Positions 8,419-17,720 of a DNA stretch of 27,559 nt are shown piece by piece. Each line of letters starts with the position of its first letter. Position 1 is the stretch's first letter. Under the pieces are notes generated by a model. The model made no database searches, was not told the DNA's origin, and was given only the letters and a program-made list of their open reading frames with translations. The position numbers and the translations under genes are program-made. Source of the DNA: an uncultured Fidelibacterota bacterium (GTDB lineage Bacteria; Fidelibacterota; Marinisomatia; Marinisomatales; UBA8229); assembly GCA_913054425.1 (NCBI GenBank), contig CAJXJG010000003.1, positions 1 through 27,559 on the forward strand, written 5' to 3'.

Positions 8419-11400
8419 ATGAAAAGAAATTTTTATATGATCCTGTTGATGGTTTCCGGAGTGTATTCTGCTTACTTGAGGGATATTCTTATCACTGTTC
8501 ATCAGCCGGATGGAACAGAAATCAATTGTTTTGCCAGTGGTGATGAATATTATAATTGGCTGCATGATGCGGATGGATATACGATTATTCAGAGTCAATC
8601 GGATGGGTATTATTATTACGCTGTACAGGACGGTGAGGAATTGAAACCATCTATATACAAATATGGAGAGATAAACCCAAATACTACTGCGATTCCAAAG
8701 TGGTTGATTATTTCCCCCGGAAAAATTAAAGAAAGGCGTGCAGCCTGGTTTCGTGGTTTTGAACAACGGGATGCACCTACCTCAGGTACGATCAATAATT
8801 TGAATATATTCATCAGGTTTTCGGATGAATATGAATTTGCAACTCCCCGGTCATTCTATGATCAACCATATAACAAGGAAGACGGTCCTTCATTGAAACA
8901 TTATTTTCTGGAGGTTTCATACGATACTCTGACTGTGAACACTCATCATTTTCCTGTCTGTGAACTGAATACAAATATATCTTACCAGGATCCGCATCCG
9001 AGAAGCTACTACATGCCTTCTAGTCCTACAAATCCCGATGGTTATGGTGGTGATGATGAACGAAGGATTCGAGAACACACATTATTGCGGGATGCTGTGG
9101 AATTTGTCAATTCAGAAATTCCCGATACATTGGTTGTAGATGGAGATGGAGACGGACGTGTTGATAATACATCTTTTCTCATTTCCGGCAGCCCTGGAGC
9201 CTGGGCAAGTTTACTGTGGCCCCATCGCTGGTATCTTTATACCTATGATGTGGAAGTCAATGGCAGCTTTGTAGGGGATTATAACTTCAATTTAGCTGGT
9301 GACCCAACCTATTTTAATGTAGGCACGCTGTGCCATGAGTTTTATCATTCTTTAGGCGCGCCGGATTTATATCACTATTCTTATGATGGGAGAGTTCCGG
9401 TGGGTGGATGGGATGTAATGGAAGCCAATTCTGACCCGCCCCAGTATCCGTGTGCATTTATGAAATGGAAATATGGTGACTGGATTCCTGAAATTCCGGT
9501 CATCTCAACTACTGGAATTTATTCGCTCAATCCATTGCAGTCACCGGATAATAATTGTTTCCGGATCAATTCACCCTACACAGATGATGAGTATTTTGTT
9601 GTGGAATACAGGAAAAAAGAAGGTATGTATGAAGTGGGAACCCCGGGGTATGACTCTGGATTGCTGGTATACCGGATTAATACTGTGGTTGGTAATGGTA
9701 ATGCTGATGGTCCTCCCGATGAGGTTTATGTTTACCGATACAGTGGAACCCCATTGAGTAATGGAGATATCAGCCGGGCTCCGTTTAACCAGTCTTCAGG
9801 CAGGGTGGAATTTAATGACTCAACAAATCCATCGTGTTTCCTCACTGATACGGGTCCCGGGGGAATCAATATCCGGGATGTTGGGTATGCAGGGAACACG
9901 ATTCAATTTATGTATCAAACCTTATCTCTTTATGCTGAGATAACAAATATTACCGACGAGGGAGATGGAGATGGAGTTTTGAACCCCGGTGATGATGCTG
10001 TCTTTCAGATTTTTGTTTCCAATCCATTACCTGAATTTAATGTAAATAATGTGACAGGTGTATTATCAACAACAGAAGAAAACGTTTTCATTAATAATGG
10101 TGAAATATCGTTCGAAGATCTGACTATTGAAGATCCGGAAGATTCCGCCGCAGTCGAGGTAACTTTTCTTCCGGGTGTTCCATTGGGAGACATTCCCTTC
10201 ACTCTGTACATCACAGCAGAGTATGAAGAAAATGGAAGTGAATTTGATTATTCAGTCGAGTATCATTTCAATGTGGCAATCTCGCTGAATCAAACCGGCT
10301 TTCCTTATGGAACGACAGACCAGGTGAGGTCATCCCCTGCAGTTTCGGATATCAATGGGGATGGAATCCAGGAAATTATCTTTGGTGAAGATATTGGTTT
10401 ACTTCATGTTTTAGGACCGACAGGAGAGGAATTGCCTGGGTTCCCCTTCAGTCTTGGTGGGGAAAATGGTCTTGATGTTTGGGGGTCTCCTGCTGTGGCA
10501 GATCTGGAAGGAGATGGAGATGTAGAGATTATTATTGGATCAAAAAATAAACACCTATTTGTTTTAAATGCAGATGGAAGTGTTCAGGTAGATTATGATG
10601 CTGAACAGTTTTTGATGGGAACCCCGGCACTGGGTGATATTGATGGGGATGGCGAATTGGAAATTGTATTTGGCGGATATTCTACTTCTGGAAAACTGTT
10701 TGCTATCAATCCTGATGGCACTGATGTTCCCGGGTTTCCCATAATCCTTGGTGAAAAGATTCAAAAGGGAGTAGCTCTGGCAGATTTTAACGGGAATGAT
10801 AAAGTGGATATTGTCTGTGGAACAGACAGCGGAAATCTCTGGCTGATTTATGATGATGGAACAGTAGCAGATGGATTTCCCTTTGAAGCTCCTGGTGATT
10901 TCCGATCAGCTCCATCCATATTGGATATGAACGGGGAAAAAATAATTTTTTCCGGAAATAATGATAATAACTTTTATGCCATTAATGAAGAGGGTGCTCT
11001 GTGGTTTCAGGTTGAGACTGGGAACGATGTACGCACATCAGCCGGTATTGTTGATTTGATGGATGGAGTGGGTATTTTCTTTGGTTCAGATGATGGATTT
11101 ATTTACGGTGTCAACCTTATTGGGGATCCGCTTCCCGGCTGGCCTATTCCTTTAGAAGGAAGTATAATTTCTTCACCTGTTTTTTCTGATCTGGATGGAG
11201 ATGGAGAAGTTGAAATTATCACTGCAACAGTGACGGGCAATCTTTATGCATTTCATTTGGATGGCAGTCTTTATCCTCATTTCCCGATCTCCGGATCACT
11301 GCCATATGGAGGATCTCCGGCAGTAAAGGATATTGATGATGACAATGATTATGAGATTCTGATTGGCAGTAGTGTGGGACTAGAAATAATTGATATTAAA

Positions 11401-12579
11401 GAACCGGGCTCAATCCAGGGCTATTGGAACATGCACCGCGGGAACCTTGAGCGGAATGGTTTATATCATTCTTCGCAGCAAATACATTTTGTGATTATTG
11501 ACCATTTTGATGATTGGAATTTAGTTGGTTTACCAATGCATGTTGAAGATTCGTTTCACTTGAATGTATTTCCGGATGCTGTTGAGGGTACACTTTATTC
11601 ATTCGAATATAATTATGTTAATGATTTAGATCTGGAAGTTGGAACTGGGTATTGGCTGCGTTTTAATGATGAGGGATCGAACACAATTGTTGGTCTCCCT
11701 GTTTATTCCCTTTCTATTCTTTTGTCTGAAGATTGGAACTTGATCTCAGGGATCACAAATTCTGTTCATATTGGTGCAATAGATGATCCAAATGAAATTA
11801 TCATTCCCGGTACATTTTATGGCTATAACCAAAATTACGAAGAAGTGTCAATTCTTCTGCCTGGAAGCGCCTACTGGGTTCGAACAACGGGACCTGGAAC
11901 CATAACGTTGAATGGTGATATTTCTGTGGGAAAAGATAGATTCGTGAATAGAATGACAGAAGCGAATACAATCAAATTGAATGATCAAACATTATTTTTT
12001 GGTGTTTCAATTCCTGAAGAGGAAAAACTTAGTTATAGTTTACCGCCAGTTCCTCCGGCGGGAGCCTTTGATGTACGGTTTATGGGGGATTGGAAATTTT
12101 GTGAAGATTACGGCGAACTTAATATTTTAATGAGTGATAAACCGGTTCTGCACGTATACTTTAATATCAAAGATGAGACAAAATGGTTGTTAAGTAATGA
12201 GAAAGAGGATATTAAATTTATGCTGAGTGGCACAGGTCAAATAGATTTCCCCGGTAATTTTTCATCCTTAATACTGGAAAAGATGGGTGGAATTTTACCG
12301 AATACGTTTGCGCTCAATCAAAACTATCCCAATCCATTTAATTCTGTGACACAGATCACGTATAGTATCCCTCAGCAAAGTTATATTTCGTTAGAAATTT
12401 TTGATCTTACTGGGGCTCATGTGAAAACACTGGTAGATGAGAAGCAGAATTCAGGATTGCAAACTGTCCAGTGGGATGGTACGGATAAGAATGGAGAACT
12501 AGTTGGAACCGGGGTTTATTTTTATCAGATAAATTCAAATATTTTTTCTCAAACAAGGAAAATGGTGTTAATTAAATAG
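8419..12579 (+). CDS. Second secreted M6-family metalloprotease with FG-GAP propeller and T9SS tail
   Basis: This is a tandem paralog of the preceding protease, 1386 residues. It has a signal peptide at about 1-18 (K-R-N-F-Y then a hydrophobic run), an M6 catalytic domain with H306-E-F-Y-H310-S-L-G-A-P-D316, and G-G-W-D-V-M downstream. A D-rich stalk follows (D513 to G519, V-L-N-P-G-D), then an FG-GAP propeller, the W-N-L/G-Y-W module from W1033, and a sorting domain with N-Y-P-N-P-F-N at 1302-1308. The ATG at 8419 is chosen because an ATG at 8414 hits a stop at once and the signal peptide begins here. No clear SD precedes it, so it may depend on read-through from the gene 46 bases upstream. 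Its catalytic half resembles the previous gene. Its propeller is closer in protein sequence to that of the selenoprotein candidate. An exported protease is the likely role. Confidence 0.9.
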   Translation: MKRNFYMILLMVSGVYSAYLRDILITVHQPDGTEINCFASGDEYYNWLHDADGYTIIQSQSDGYYYYAVQDGEELKPSIYKYGEINPNTTAIPKWLIISPGKIKERRAAWFRGFEQRDAPTSGTINNLNIFIRFSDEYEFATPRSFYDQPYNKEDGPSLKHYFLEVSYDTLTVNTHHFPVCELNTNISYQDPHPRSYYMPSSPTNPDGYGGDDERRIREHTLLRDAVEFVNSEIPDTLVVDGDGDGRVDNTSFLISGSPGAWASLLWPHRWYLYTYDVEVNGSFVGDYNFNLAGDPTYFNVGTLCHEFYHSLGAPDLYHYSYDGRVPVGGWDVMEANSDPPQYPCAFMKWKYGDWIPEIPVISTTGIYSLNPLQSPDNNCFRINSPYTDDEYFVVEYRKKEGMYEVGTPGYDSGLLVYRINTVVGNGNADGPPDEVYVYRYSGTPLSNGDISRAPFNQSSGRVEFNDSTNPSCFLTDTGPGGINIRDVGYAGNTIQFMYQTLSLYAEITNITDEGDGDGVLNPGDDAVFQIFVSNPLPEFNVNNVTGVLSTTEENVFINNGEISFEDLTIEDPEDSAAVEVTFLPGVPLGDIPFTLYITAEYEENGSEFDYSVEYHFNVAISLNQTGFPYGTTDQVRSSPAVSDINGDGIQEIIFGEDIGLLHVLGPTGEELPGFPFSLGGENGLDVWGSPAVADLEGDGDVEIIIGSKNKHLFVLNADGSVQVDYDAEQFLMGTPALGDIDGDGELEIVFGGYSTSGKLFAINPDGTDVPGFPIILGEKIQKGVALADFNGNDKVDIVCGTDSGNLWLIYDDGTVADGFPFEAPGDFRSAPSILDMNGEKIIFSGNNDNNFYAINEEGALWFQVETGNDVRTSAGIVDLMDGVGIFFGSDDGFIYGVNLIGDPLPGWPIPLEGSIISSPVFSDLDGDGEVEIITATVTGNLYAFHLDGSLYPHFPISGSLPYGGSPAVKDIDDDNDYEILIGSSVGLEIIDIKEPGSIQGYWNMHRGNLERNGLYHSSQQIHFVIIDHFDDWNLVGLPMHVEDSFHLNVFPDAVEGTLYSFEYNYVNDLDLEVGTGYWLRFNDEGSNTIVGLPVYSLSILLSEDWNLISGITNSVHIGAIDDPNEIIIPGTFYGYNQNYEEVSILLPGSAYWVRTTGPGTITLNGDISVGKDRFVNRMTEANTIKLNDQTLFFGVSIPEEEKLSYSLPPVPPAGAFDVRFMGDWKFCEDYGELNILMSDKPVLHVYFNIKDETKWLLSNEKEDIKFMLSGTGQIDFPGNFSSLILEKMGGILPNTFALNQNYPNPFNSVTQITYSIPQQSYISLEIFDLTGAHVKTLVDEKQNSGLQTVQWDGTDKNGELVGTGVYFYQINSNIFSQTRKMVLIK

Positions 12580-12772
12580 GATTTTAAAGCAGGTAAATTT
12601 ATGTATATTAAAGAAAAGGCTATTTTTTATAGATGAATATCTTAGAAAGAATTAATGAAAAATAAATTTGATATTTCAATCAATTTGGTGTACACTTTCT
12701 GTTCCAAATAGTCGGGTTGCAAAAGATTTGACAGAAATAAGCAGATAATATAAGATACAAACGGAGGAAAAA

Positions 12773-15745
12773 ATGAAAAATCTAATGTCCTTAATATTAG
12801 TCTTTTCTTTCACAGGAGGAGTTCTTTTTGGTCTTTCTGGCGAGAAAAGAGTAAACAAAGTCCCAAATAATAAACCGATGCTGATGAAAAAGATGGAACC
12901 ACTTCCCTCTGCTCGTATGCCGGGCAATCATCCATCTTTCCCTGTTACTATTCCCAATTCGGAGAGTCCCCGATCAAACAGTGGTAATTTTACTATGGTT
13001 GATTCCTCTACCAATGGTTTTGGAATGGTTGTGGGTGTGACCCGACCGATTATAACATTCGATGAAAACTGGTTTTTTGTTTATAGACAGTATGCAGGAC
13101 CGGGCACTACTCATGGACAGCTTGGAGCTGCTTTCTCAGATGATGGTGGCGGAGATTGGACAAATTATTTTAATATAAATGCGAATGGTAATCCCCCCTG
13201 GGGCGGTGGAGGTTTTCCGGGTGATGGAGGTTCTTATGCACAGGCTCGTTATCCCAGTGCAATGGGTAACGCAGATTATCCTTACGCTCTTTGGGGTGAG
13301 TATACAGCTGAAGGTGTAGGATACGGAGGACATCCATATTATACGTATGATGAGTTTGAATGGGGTGGTGGTTCCTTTGCCTATCCATTAGAAGTAGATC
13401 AGTTATGGAACGGAAATAAAGATTTTTGGGTTCCAAGTGCTGAATATTCAACAGATGGTAATGAACATTACTACAATGTCGTGTTTAACGATTGGACAAG
13501 AAATGACCGTTGGTTATTCCACAGCGAAGCCTACCAGGACGGATTAATCATTTTTGGTGAGGAAGTAAAAGTCATAAATGAAGTTGAACATTTGGAAGGT
13601 GGGGATGGAACTGGAAGCTATAATTCAAGCGCCGGAATAAGCATGGGTAATAGTGGAGACGGGCTGGTAGGACTTATTGGTTTGTTTGCCGGCGGCCTTG
13701 ATGATTTAAGTGCCATAACAAACTACCATACCGCTATTTTTAAGTTGACGGAGGATCATGGCGCAACCTGGCATGGGCCTGGAAGTGACGCACCACCTTA
13801 TTATCAGCCTGATTATTACTTTATCCCTGATAACGTCTGGCTGCATATGGTAGCCAATTATTTTGCTACTGATTATGAAGGCGTGTGCCCCGGCGATACA
13901 TCTGAAGTAATTAATGATATGTGGACCTGGTACGAATTTGACATGAGGGTAGATGGTGAAGGTAACCCGCATATCACTATGGAGGTAATGCCCTGTGGTG
14001 ATTATTTTTGTTACTACCGGAATGCAGATGGATCGGACATTGGTTCTGGTATATTTCACTTTACCATTGATAAGGACAATATCGGCAATCCAGGCTTTGT
14101 AAATACACCAACCGGCTGGAACTATTCCAAGGTTGTTGATGTCAGGGAGTCCTGGGTGTGGGGCGATCCAACAGGGCAAAGTCTTATTTGGAGTACTCAG
14201 GGTCAAATTGCTATTAGTGCCGACGATCCTGATGTTGTGTGGCTGGTAACCGACCAGATGGTACAGGGTCCAGAAGGGGGTAACTATGACCCGCAGGATC
14301 CGTATGATTGCGTAGAACCGTTTGAGGTATTTTACGAAGCGAGTGAAGATATTCTCATTTACAAATCAACCGATAATGGTAATACCTGGTGGAATCCATT
14401 AAATGCTACTCCTACCCCTGATACTTATGGAGAAACCGGATGTCCAGATGGAACCATTACCGGTTGGTGCAGCCCTGAGGAACAGTGGCCGCACGTAGCA
14501 CACTGGGCTACCAATGACCAGGTGTATTTAGCCTACCAGATGCCAAATTGGTATCATAATGAAATTGGTGATATGCTCGGAGCCGATCATGTGAATAGGG
14601 TGTATGCCGGCTGGGCAGAATTTACTTCTAATTCAGAACCGCCTTATCCGGGTGGTGGAGGAGGCACAAGTACTATTACTGTGGAAAATCAAAGTGGATG
14701 GAATCTTGTTGGTTTACCGGTGGAAGTGGAAGATGCCAGCTATCAAACCCTATTCCCGAATTCGGTTGCGAATACGCTCTACGCTTTTGGCGTTGGGTAT
14801 GAACCCACCACTGAATTAGAATTGGGTTCCGGATACTGGCTCAGGTTTGATGATGCTGGTTCCAATGATCTCACTGGAGGGACTGTTGACAATCTCTTAG
14901 CTTCATTAGCGGAAGGATGGAATTTAGTGTCTGGTGGATCAAGTGAATGTGGAATTGATGATCCGGATGGAATAGTTGTACCGAACACTCTTTATGGATT
15001 TGGCGTCGGTTATGAATCTGCATCCAGCTTGATGCCTGGAAGTGGATACTGGCTTCGTACCAGCGCTGCCGGTGATATAACATTTACAAGTATCGGTGCA
15101 GCAAGAGTCATCCCGTTTGCCGATCGAATGAAGGACGCGAATTTAATCAGCTTTAATGGCAATGCTCTCTATTTTGGTGTACAGGTCCCTGATAATGAAA
15201 AACTCAGCTACAGTCTTCCACCAAAACCGCAGGCAGGCTCTTTTGATGTCCGCTTTGTTGGGGACTGGAATTATGCTGAGAATTTCGGTGTCATTGAATT
15301 GATGAACAACACCGATATGGTCAGTGTAAAGTACTCTATAAAGGATGGCAGTGAGTGGATTCTTGAAAATGCTTTTGGTACAGTTACTTTAAACGGAAAT
15401 GGAGAAATTCAGGTAGTAAACTCGGACAGTTATTCTTTACACAAGAGCAGCGCGAAGATAACCCCTGAGAAATTTGCTCTGCACCAGAGTTATCCGAATC
15501 CATTCAATCCTGAAACGACGATTAGCTATGATATTTCTAATGTTGGAAATGTAGAAATTGTTGTTTACGATATGATGGGTCGTGAAATCAAAACATTGGT
15601 GTCTGGATACCATAGCCCAAGCACATACCAGGTTATTTGGAATGGAACTGACAACAGAGGAAAGATTGTTCCAAGTGGAGTGTATTTCTACCAGATGAAT
15701 TCCAGTGAATTCTCTCAGGTGAACAAGGTAATGTTCCTCAAATAA
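12773..15745 (+). CDS. Secreted Asp-box (BNR/sialidase-like fold) protein with T9SS tail
   Basis: The protein has 990 residues. Residues 1-21 form a signal peptide. The large head (about 75-630) is rich in aromatic residues, Gly and Asp, and shows Asp-box-like turns S-D-D-G-G-G-D-W (122-129), T-E-D-H-G-A-T-W (326-333) and S-T-D-N-G-N-T-W (532-539). This indicates a sialidase-type beta-propeller. I do not see enough to call glycosidase activity, so its substrate is unknown. A Gly-rich linker leads to the shared W-N-L/G-Y-W module (from W643), the L-S-Y-S-L-P-P linker domain, and a sorting domain with Y-P-N-P-F-N-P at 907-913. Unlike the three genes before it, it has no D-rich stalk or FG-GAP propeller. 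A strong SD (ACGGAGG, 12761-12767) and a 193-base upstream gap suggest its own promoter. A strong terminator follows. Confidence 0.85.
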   Translation: MKNLMSLILVFSFTGGVLFGLSGEKRVNKVPNNKPMLMKKMEPLPSARMPGNHPSFPVTIPNSESPRSNSGNFTMVDSSTNGFGMVVGVTRPIITFDENWFFVYRQYAGPGTTHGQLGAAFSDDGGGDWTNYFNINANGNPPWGGGGFPGDGGSYAQARYPSAMGNADYPYALWGEYTAEGVGYGGHPYYTYDEFEWGGGSFAYPLEVDQLWNGNKDFWVPSAEYSTDGNEHYYNVVFNDWTRNDRWLFHSEAYQDGLIIFGEEVKVINEVEHLEGGDGTGSYNSSAGISMGNSGDGLVGLIGLFAGGLDDLSAITNYHTAIFKLTEDHGATWHGPGSDAPPYYQPDYYFIPDNVWLHMVANYFATDYEGVCPGDTSEVINDMWTWYEFDMRVDGEGNPHITMEVMPCGDYFCYYRNADGSDIGSGIFHFTIDKDNIGNPGFVNTPTGWNYSKVVDVRESWVWGDPTGQSLIWSTQGQIAISADDPDVVWLVTDQMVQGPEGGNYDPQDPYDCVEPFEVFYEASEDILIYKSTDNGNTWWNPLNATPTPDTYGETGCPDGTITGWCSPEEQWPHVAHWATNDQVYLAYQMPNWYHNEIGDMLGADHVNRVYAGWAEFTSNSEPPYPGGGGGTSTITVENQSGWNLVGLPVEVEDASYQTLFPNSVANTLYAFGVGYEPTTELELGSGYWLRFDDAGSNDLTGGTVDNLLASLAEGWNLVSGGSSECGIDDPDGIVVPNTLYGFGVGYESASSLMPGSGYWLRTSAAGDITFTSIGAARVIPFADRMKDANLISFNGNALYFGVQVPDNEKLSYSLPPKPQAGSFDVRFVGDWNYAENFGVIELMNNTDMVSVKYSIKDGSEWILENAFGTVTLNGNGEIQVVNSDSYSLHKSSAKITPEKFALHQSYPNPFNPETTISYDISNVGNVEIVVYDMMGREIKTLVSGYHSPSTYQVIWNGTDNRGKIVPSGVYFYQMNSSEFSQVNKVMFLK

Positions 15746-15772
15746 ACCAAATACCACTTTTTATAGTTTGTT

Positions 15773-15805
15773 AAGAGGGTTCCTTTTTTGGAACCCTCTT
15801 TTTTT
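15773..15805 (+). terminator. Strong intrinsic (Rho-independent) terminator
   Basis: AAGAGGGTTCC (15773-15783) pairs perfectly with GGAACCCTCTT (15790-15800) around a T6 loop, giving an 11-bp stem. A run of T follows (15799-15805). It lies 27 bases after the stop of the Asp-box protein and separates the secreted-protein array from yebC-ruvCA. Confidence 0.95.
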
Positions 15806-15883
15806 ATCTTCATTTCTCTGTAAATCGGTTTTGGGTGCACAGTTGTTCGTCTGTAAATTTTCATTTAATTTATCTGGAGAAAT

Positions 15884-16627
15884 ATGTCTGGTCATAGTAA
15901 ATGGTCCACGATTAAGCGGAAAAAAGGAGCTGTTGATGAGAAGCGGGGGAAAATATTTACGTCAATTATTAAAGAAATAACTGTCGCAGCCCGTATAGGA
16001 GGTGGAGATGAGAATGCCAATCCACAGTTACGGCAGGCAATTGCTAAAGCCAAAACAAATAATATGCCTCAGGATAACATTAAAAGAGCAATAATGAAAG
16101 GTACCGGAGAATTGCCAGGTGTAAGATATGAAGAAGGAACCTATGAAGGATACGGTCCCGGAGGAGTAGCTATTTTCCTGGAAGTTCTGACCGATAATAA
16201 AAAACGAACTGTCGCAGATATTCGTCATCTCATGGACAAGCATGGTGGAAATCTTGGGGAGAATGGCAGTGTATCCTGGATGTTTGATAAAAAAGGACAA
16301 ATCCGGGTTGGGATTGAAGCGGGGGAGGAGGAAACAATTCTTGAAGCAGCCCTGGAGTGCGGTGCAGACGATTTTGAAGTTGAAGAGGATGTGTATTTAA
16401 TTTCAACTGACCCAGCAGAACTCTTGCACGTGAAAGATCAATTAGAAAGCAAAGGATATGAGATTAAGTCAGCAGAAGTGGAAATGGTACCAAAAAACCT
16501 CCAGAAAGTGGAGGGAACAGATGTGGATAGAATTTTGAATCTCATGGGTAAGCTTGAAGACAATGAAGATATAAAGAATATCTTTGCAAATTTTGATATC
16601 GATGAAGCAGATTTACCGTCGAGTTAA
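15884..16627 (+). CDS. yebC: YebC/PmpR/TACO1-family protein
   Basis: At 247 residues it has the usual family length. The N-terminus has the family signature M-S-G-H-S-K-W followed by K-R-K-K-G-A-x-D-x-K-R-G-K, then the acidic middle domain typical of YebC. Members were long annotated as DNA-binding regulators and more recently linked to translation, relieving ribosome stalling at proline-rich stretches. Which role applies here cannot be read from the sequence. The ATG has an SD (GGAG, 15873-15876) 7 nt upstream. It heads a tight cluster with ruvC (5-base gap) and ruvA, a common bacterial order, and is the first gene after the terminator. Confidence 0.97.
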   Translation: MSGHSKWSTIKRKKGAVDEKRGKIFTSIIKEITVAARIGGGDENANPQLRQAIAKAKTNNMPQDNIKRAIMKGTGELPGVRYEEGTYEGYGPGGVAIFLEVLTDNKKRTVADIRHLMDKHGGNLGENGSVSWMFDKKGQIRVGIEAGEEETILEAALECGADDFEVEEDVYLISTDPAELLHVKDQLESKGYEIKSAEVEMVPKNLQKVEGTDVDRILNLMGKLEDNEDIKNIFANFDIDEADLPSS

Positions 16628-16632
16628 ATAAG

Positions 16633-17106
16633 GTGCGGATTATTGGATTTGATCCTGGGTTAGGCGTATCAGGGTTTGGAATTTTAGAGAAAAAAGGAAA
16701 TACTGTACGGGCAATTTGTTATGGTGCAATTCGAACTCCAAAGACAAAAAAACTTCCGGAAAGATTAAAGCACTTATATGATGAAGCGGAAAAACTCCTC
16801 AAAACCTATACACCGGCTGCGATGGCAATAGAAGATTCATTTTATCAAAAAAATGTTAAGTCCGCTATGGCATTGGGTCAGGCAAGAGGCGCTTTATTGT
16901 TGGCAGGTGCTAATGCGGGTATTCACTGTTCAGAATTTGCCCCAAGAAAGGTGAAGCAATCTGTTACCGGGAACGGTGCAGCTACAAAAGAACAGGTTCA
17001 ATTTATGGTTCAGAAAATATTACAATTGGAGAAACCTCCAACACCCCTTGATGCATCCGATGCACTCGCAATTGGATTGTGTTATTTAAATCAACCGAAT
17101 TGGTAA
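16633..17106 (+). CDS. ruvC: Holliday junction resolvase RuvC
   Basis: This is the 157-residue endonuclease that cuts Holliday junctions with the RuvAB motor. The RNase H-like catalytic acids are in place: D7 (G-F-D-P-G), E67 (A-I-E-D-S-F), D140 and D143 (L-D-A-S-D-A-L-A), matching E. coli D7, E66, D138 and D141. The start is GTG at 16633, because the conserved R-I-I-G-F-D-P-G begins right after it and no ATG is available in frame. Its TAA is 5 bases after the yebC stop, so translation is probably coupled. Three bases separate it from ruvA. Confidence 0.97.
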   Translation: MRIIGFDPGLGVSGFGILEKKGNTVRAICYGAIRTPKTKKLPERLKHLYDEAEKLLKTYTPAAMAIEDSFYQKNVKSAMALGQARGALLLAGANAGIHCSEFAPRKVKQSVTGNGAATKEQVQFMVQKILQLEKPPTPLDASDALAIGLCYLNQPNW

Positions 17107-17109
17107 TAA

Positions 17110-17706
17110 ATGATTGATTCTATTTCCGGTTTATTGATTCAGAAGAATCCAGCTTTTGCGGTGGTTGATGTTGGCGGAATTCGATTGAAAGCGCACATTA
17201 CAATCAGCACCTACGAAAGATTGCCATCCACCGGGTCAAATACGGAGCTGTTGGTCTACCTGCATGTTCGCGAAGACATTCTTGCACTATATGGATTTGA
17301 TCACGAGGATCAGCGGTCCATGTTTCTACTTCTCATTGGGATCAGTGGCATAGGACCCAGGTCCGCCATGGGTATTCTTTCTGGTGCAAGCATCGCTGAG
17401 TTTAAGAAACGAATAATTACGGGAGATGTAAAATCCCTGACTGTGATTCCGGGAATTGGCGCAAAAACTGCGAAGAGAATCATTGTGGAACTGAAAGAAA
17501 AATTTGTTTCAGAAAAGGATGATGATATTTCCATGTTATTTGATGCTGAAAAAGTGCCGGATGAAATGGGTGATGCAATTCAGGCGCTTCAATCTCTTGG
17601 ATACAGTCGTGCGCAGGCGCATAAGGCAATGATGAAATTGGAAAAAAGTGGAGACCTGACGGGCAATCTTGAGGAATTATTGAAAAAAGCATTGAAAAAA
17701 ATGTAG
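17110..17706 (+). CDS. ruvA: Holliday junction branch migration protein RuvA
   Basis: The protein has 198 residues. The order is an N-terminal OB-fold (about 1-64), tandem helix-hairpin-helix motifs (I-S-G-I-G-P-R-S-A at 78-86 and I-P-G-I-G-A-K-T-A at 113-121) that grip the junction backbone, an acidic linker, and a C-terminal domain (about 150-198) that contacts RuvB. It acts in the cytoplasm in recombinational repair. It lies 3 bases after ruvC. The usual partner ruvB does not follow; a DUF1015 gene takes the next place, so ruvB must be elsewhere if present. Confidence 0.97.
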   Translation: MIDSISGLLIQKNPAFAVVDVGGIRLKAHITISTYERLPSTGSNTELLVYLHVREDILALYGFDHEDQRSMFLLLIGISGIGPRSAMGILSGASIAEFKKRIITGDVKSLTVIPGIGAKTAKRIIVELKEKFVSEKDDDISMLFDAEKVPDEMGDAIQALQSLGYSRAQAHKAMMKLEKSGDLTGNLEELLKKALKKM

Positions 17707-17720
17707 GTGAAAAATAACTA

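Noticed and set aside
8386..8766. Antisense open frame (126 codons, - strand) covering the start of the second M6 gene
   Set aside because: It overlaps the signal peptide and propeptide coding region of a well-supported gene, and its translation has no recognisable features.
12728..12754. Sigma70-like promoter before the Asp-box gene (TTGACA ... TATAAG)
   Set aside because: The -35 match is perfect, but the spacer is 15 bases and the -10 is imperfect in an AT-rich gap; no Bacteroidota-type -7/-33 pair is seen. Not strong enough to annotate.
13706..14206. Long antisense open frame (166 codons, - strand) inside the Asp-box gene
   Set aside because: It lies opposite a clearly coding, domain-bearing frame, has no recognisable product, and reads as a shadow of the skewed codon use.
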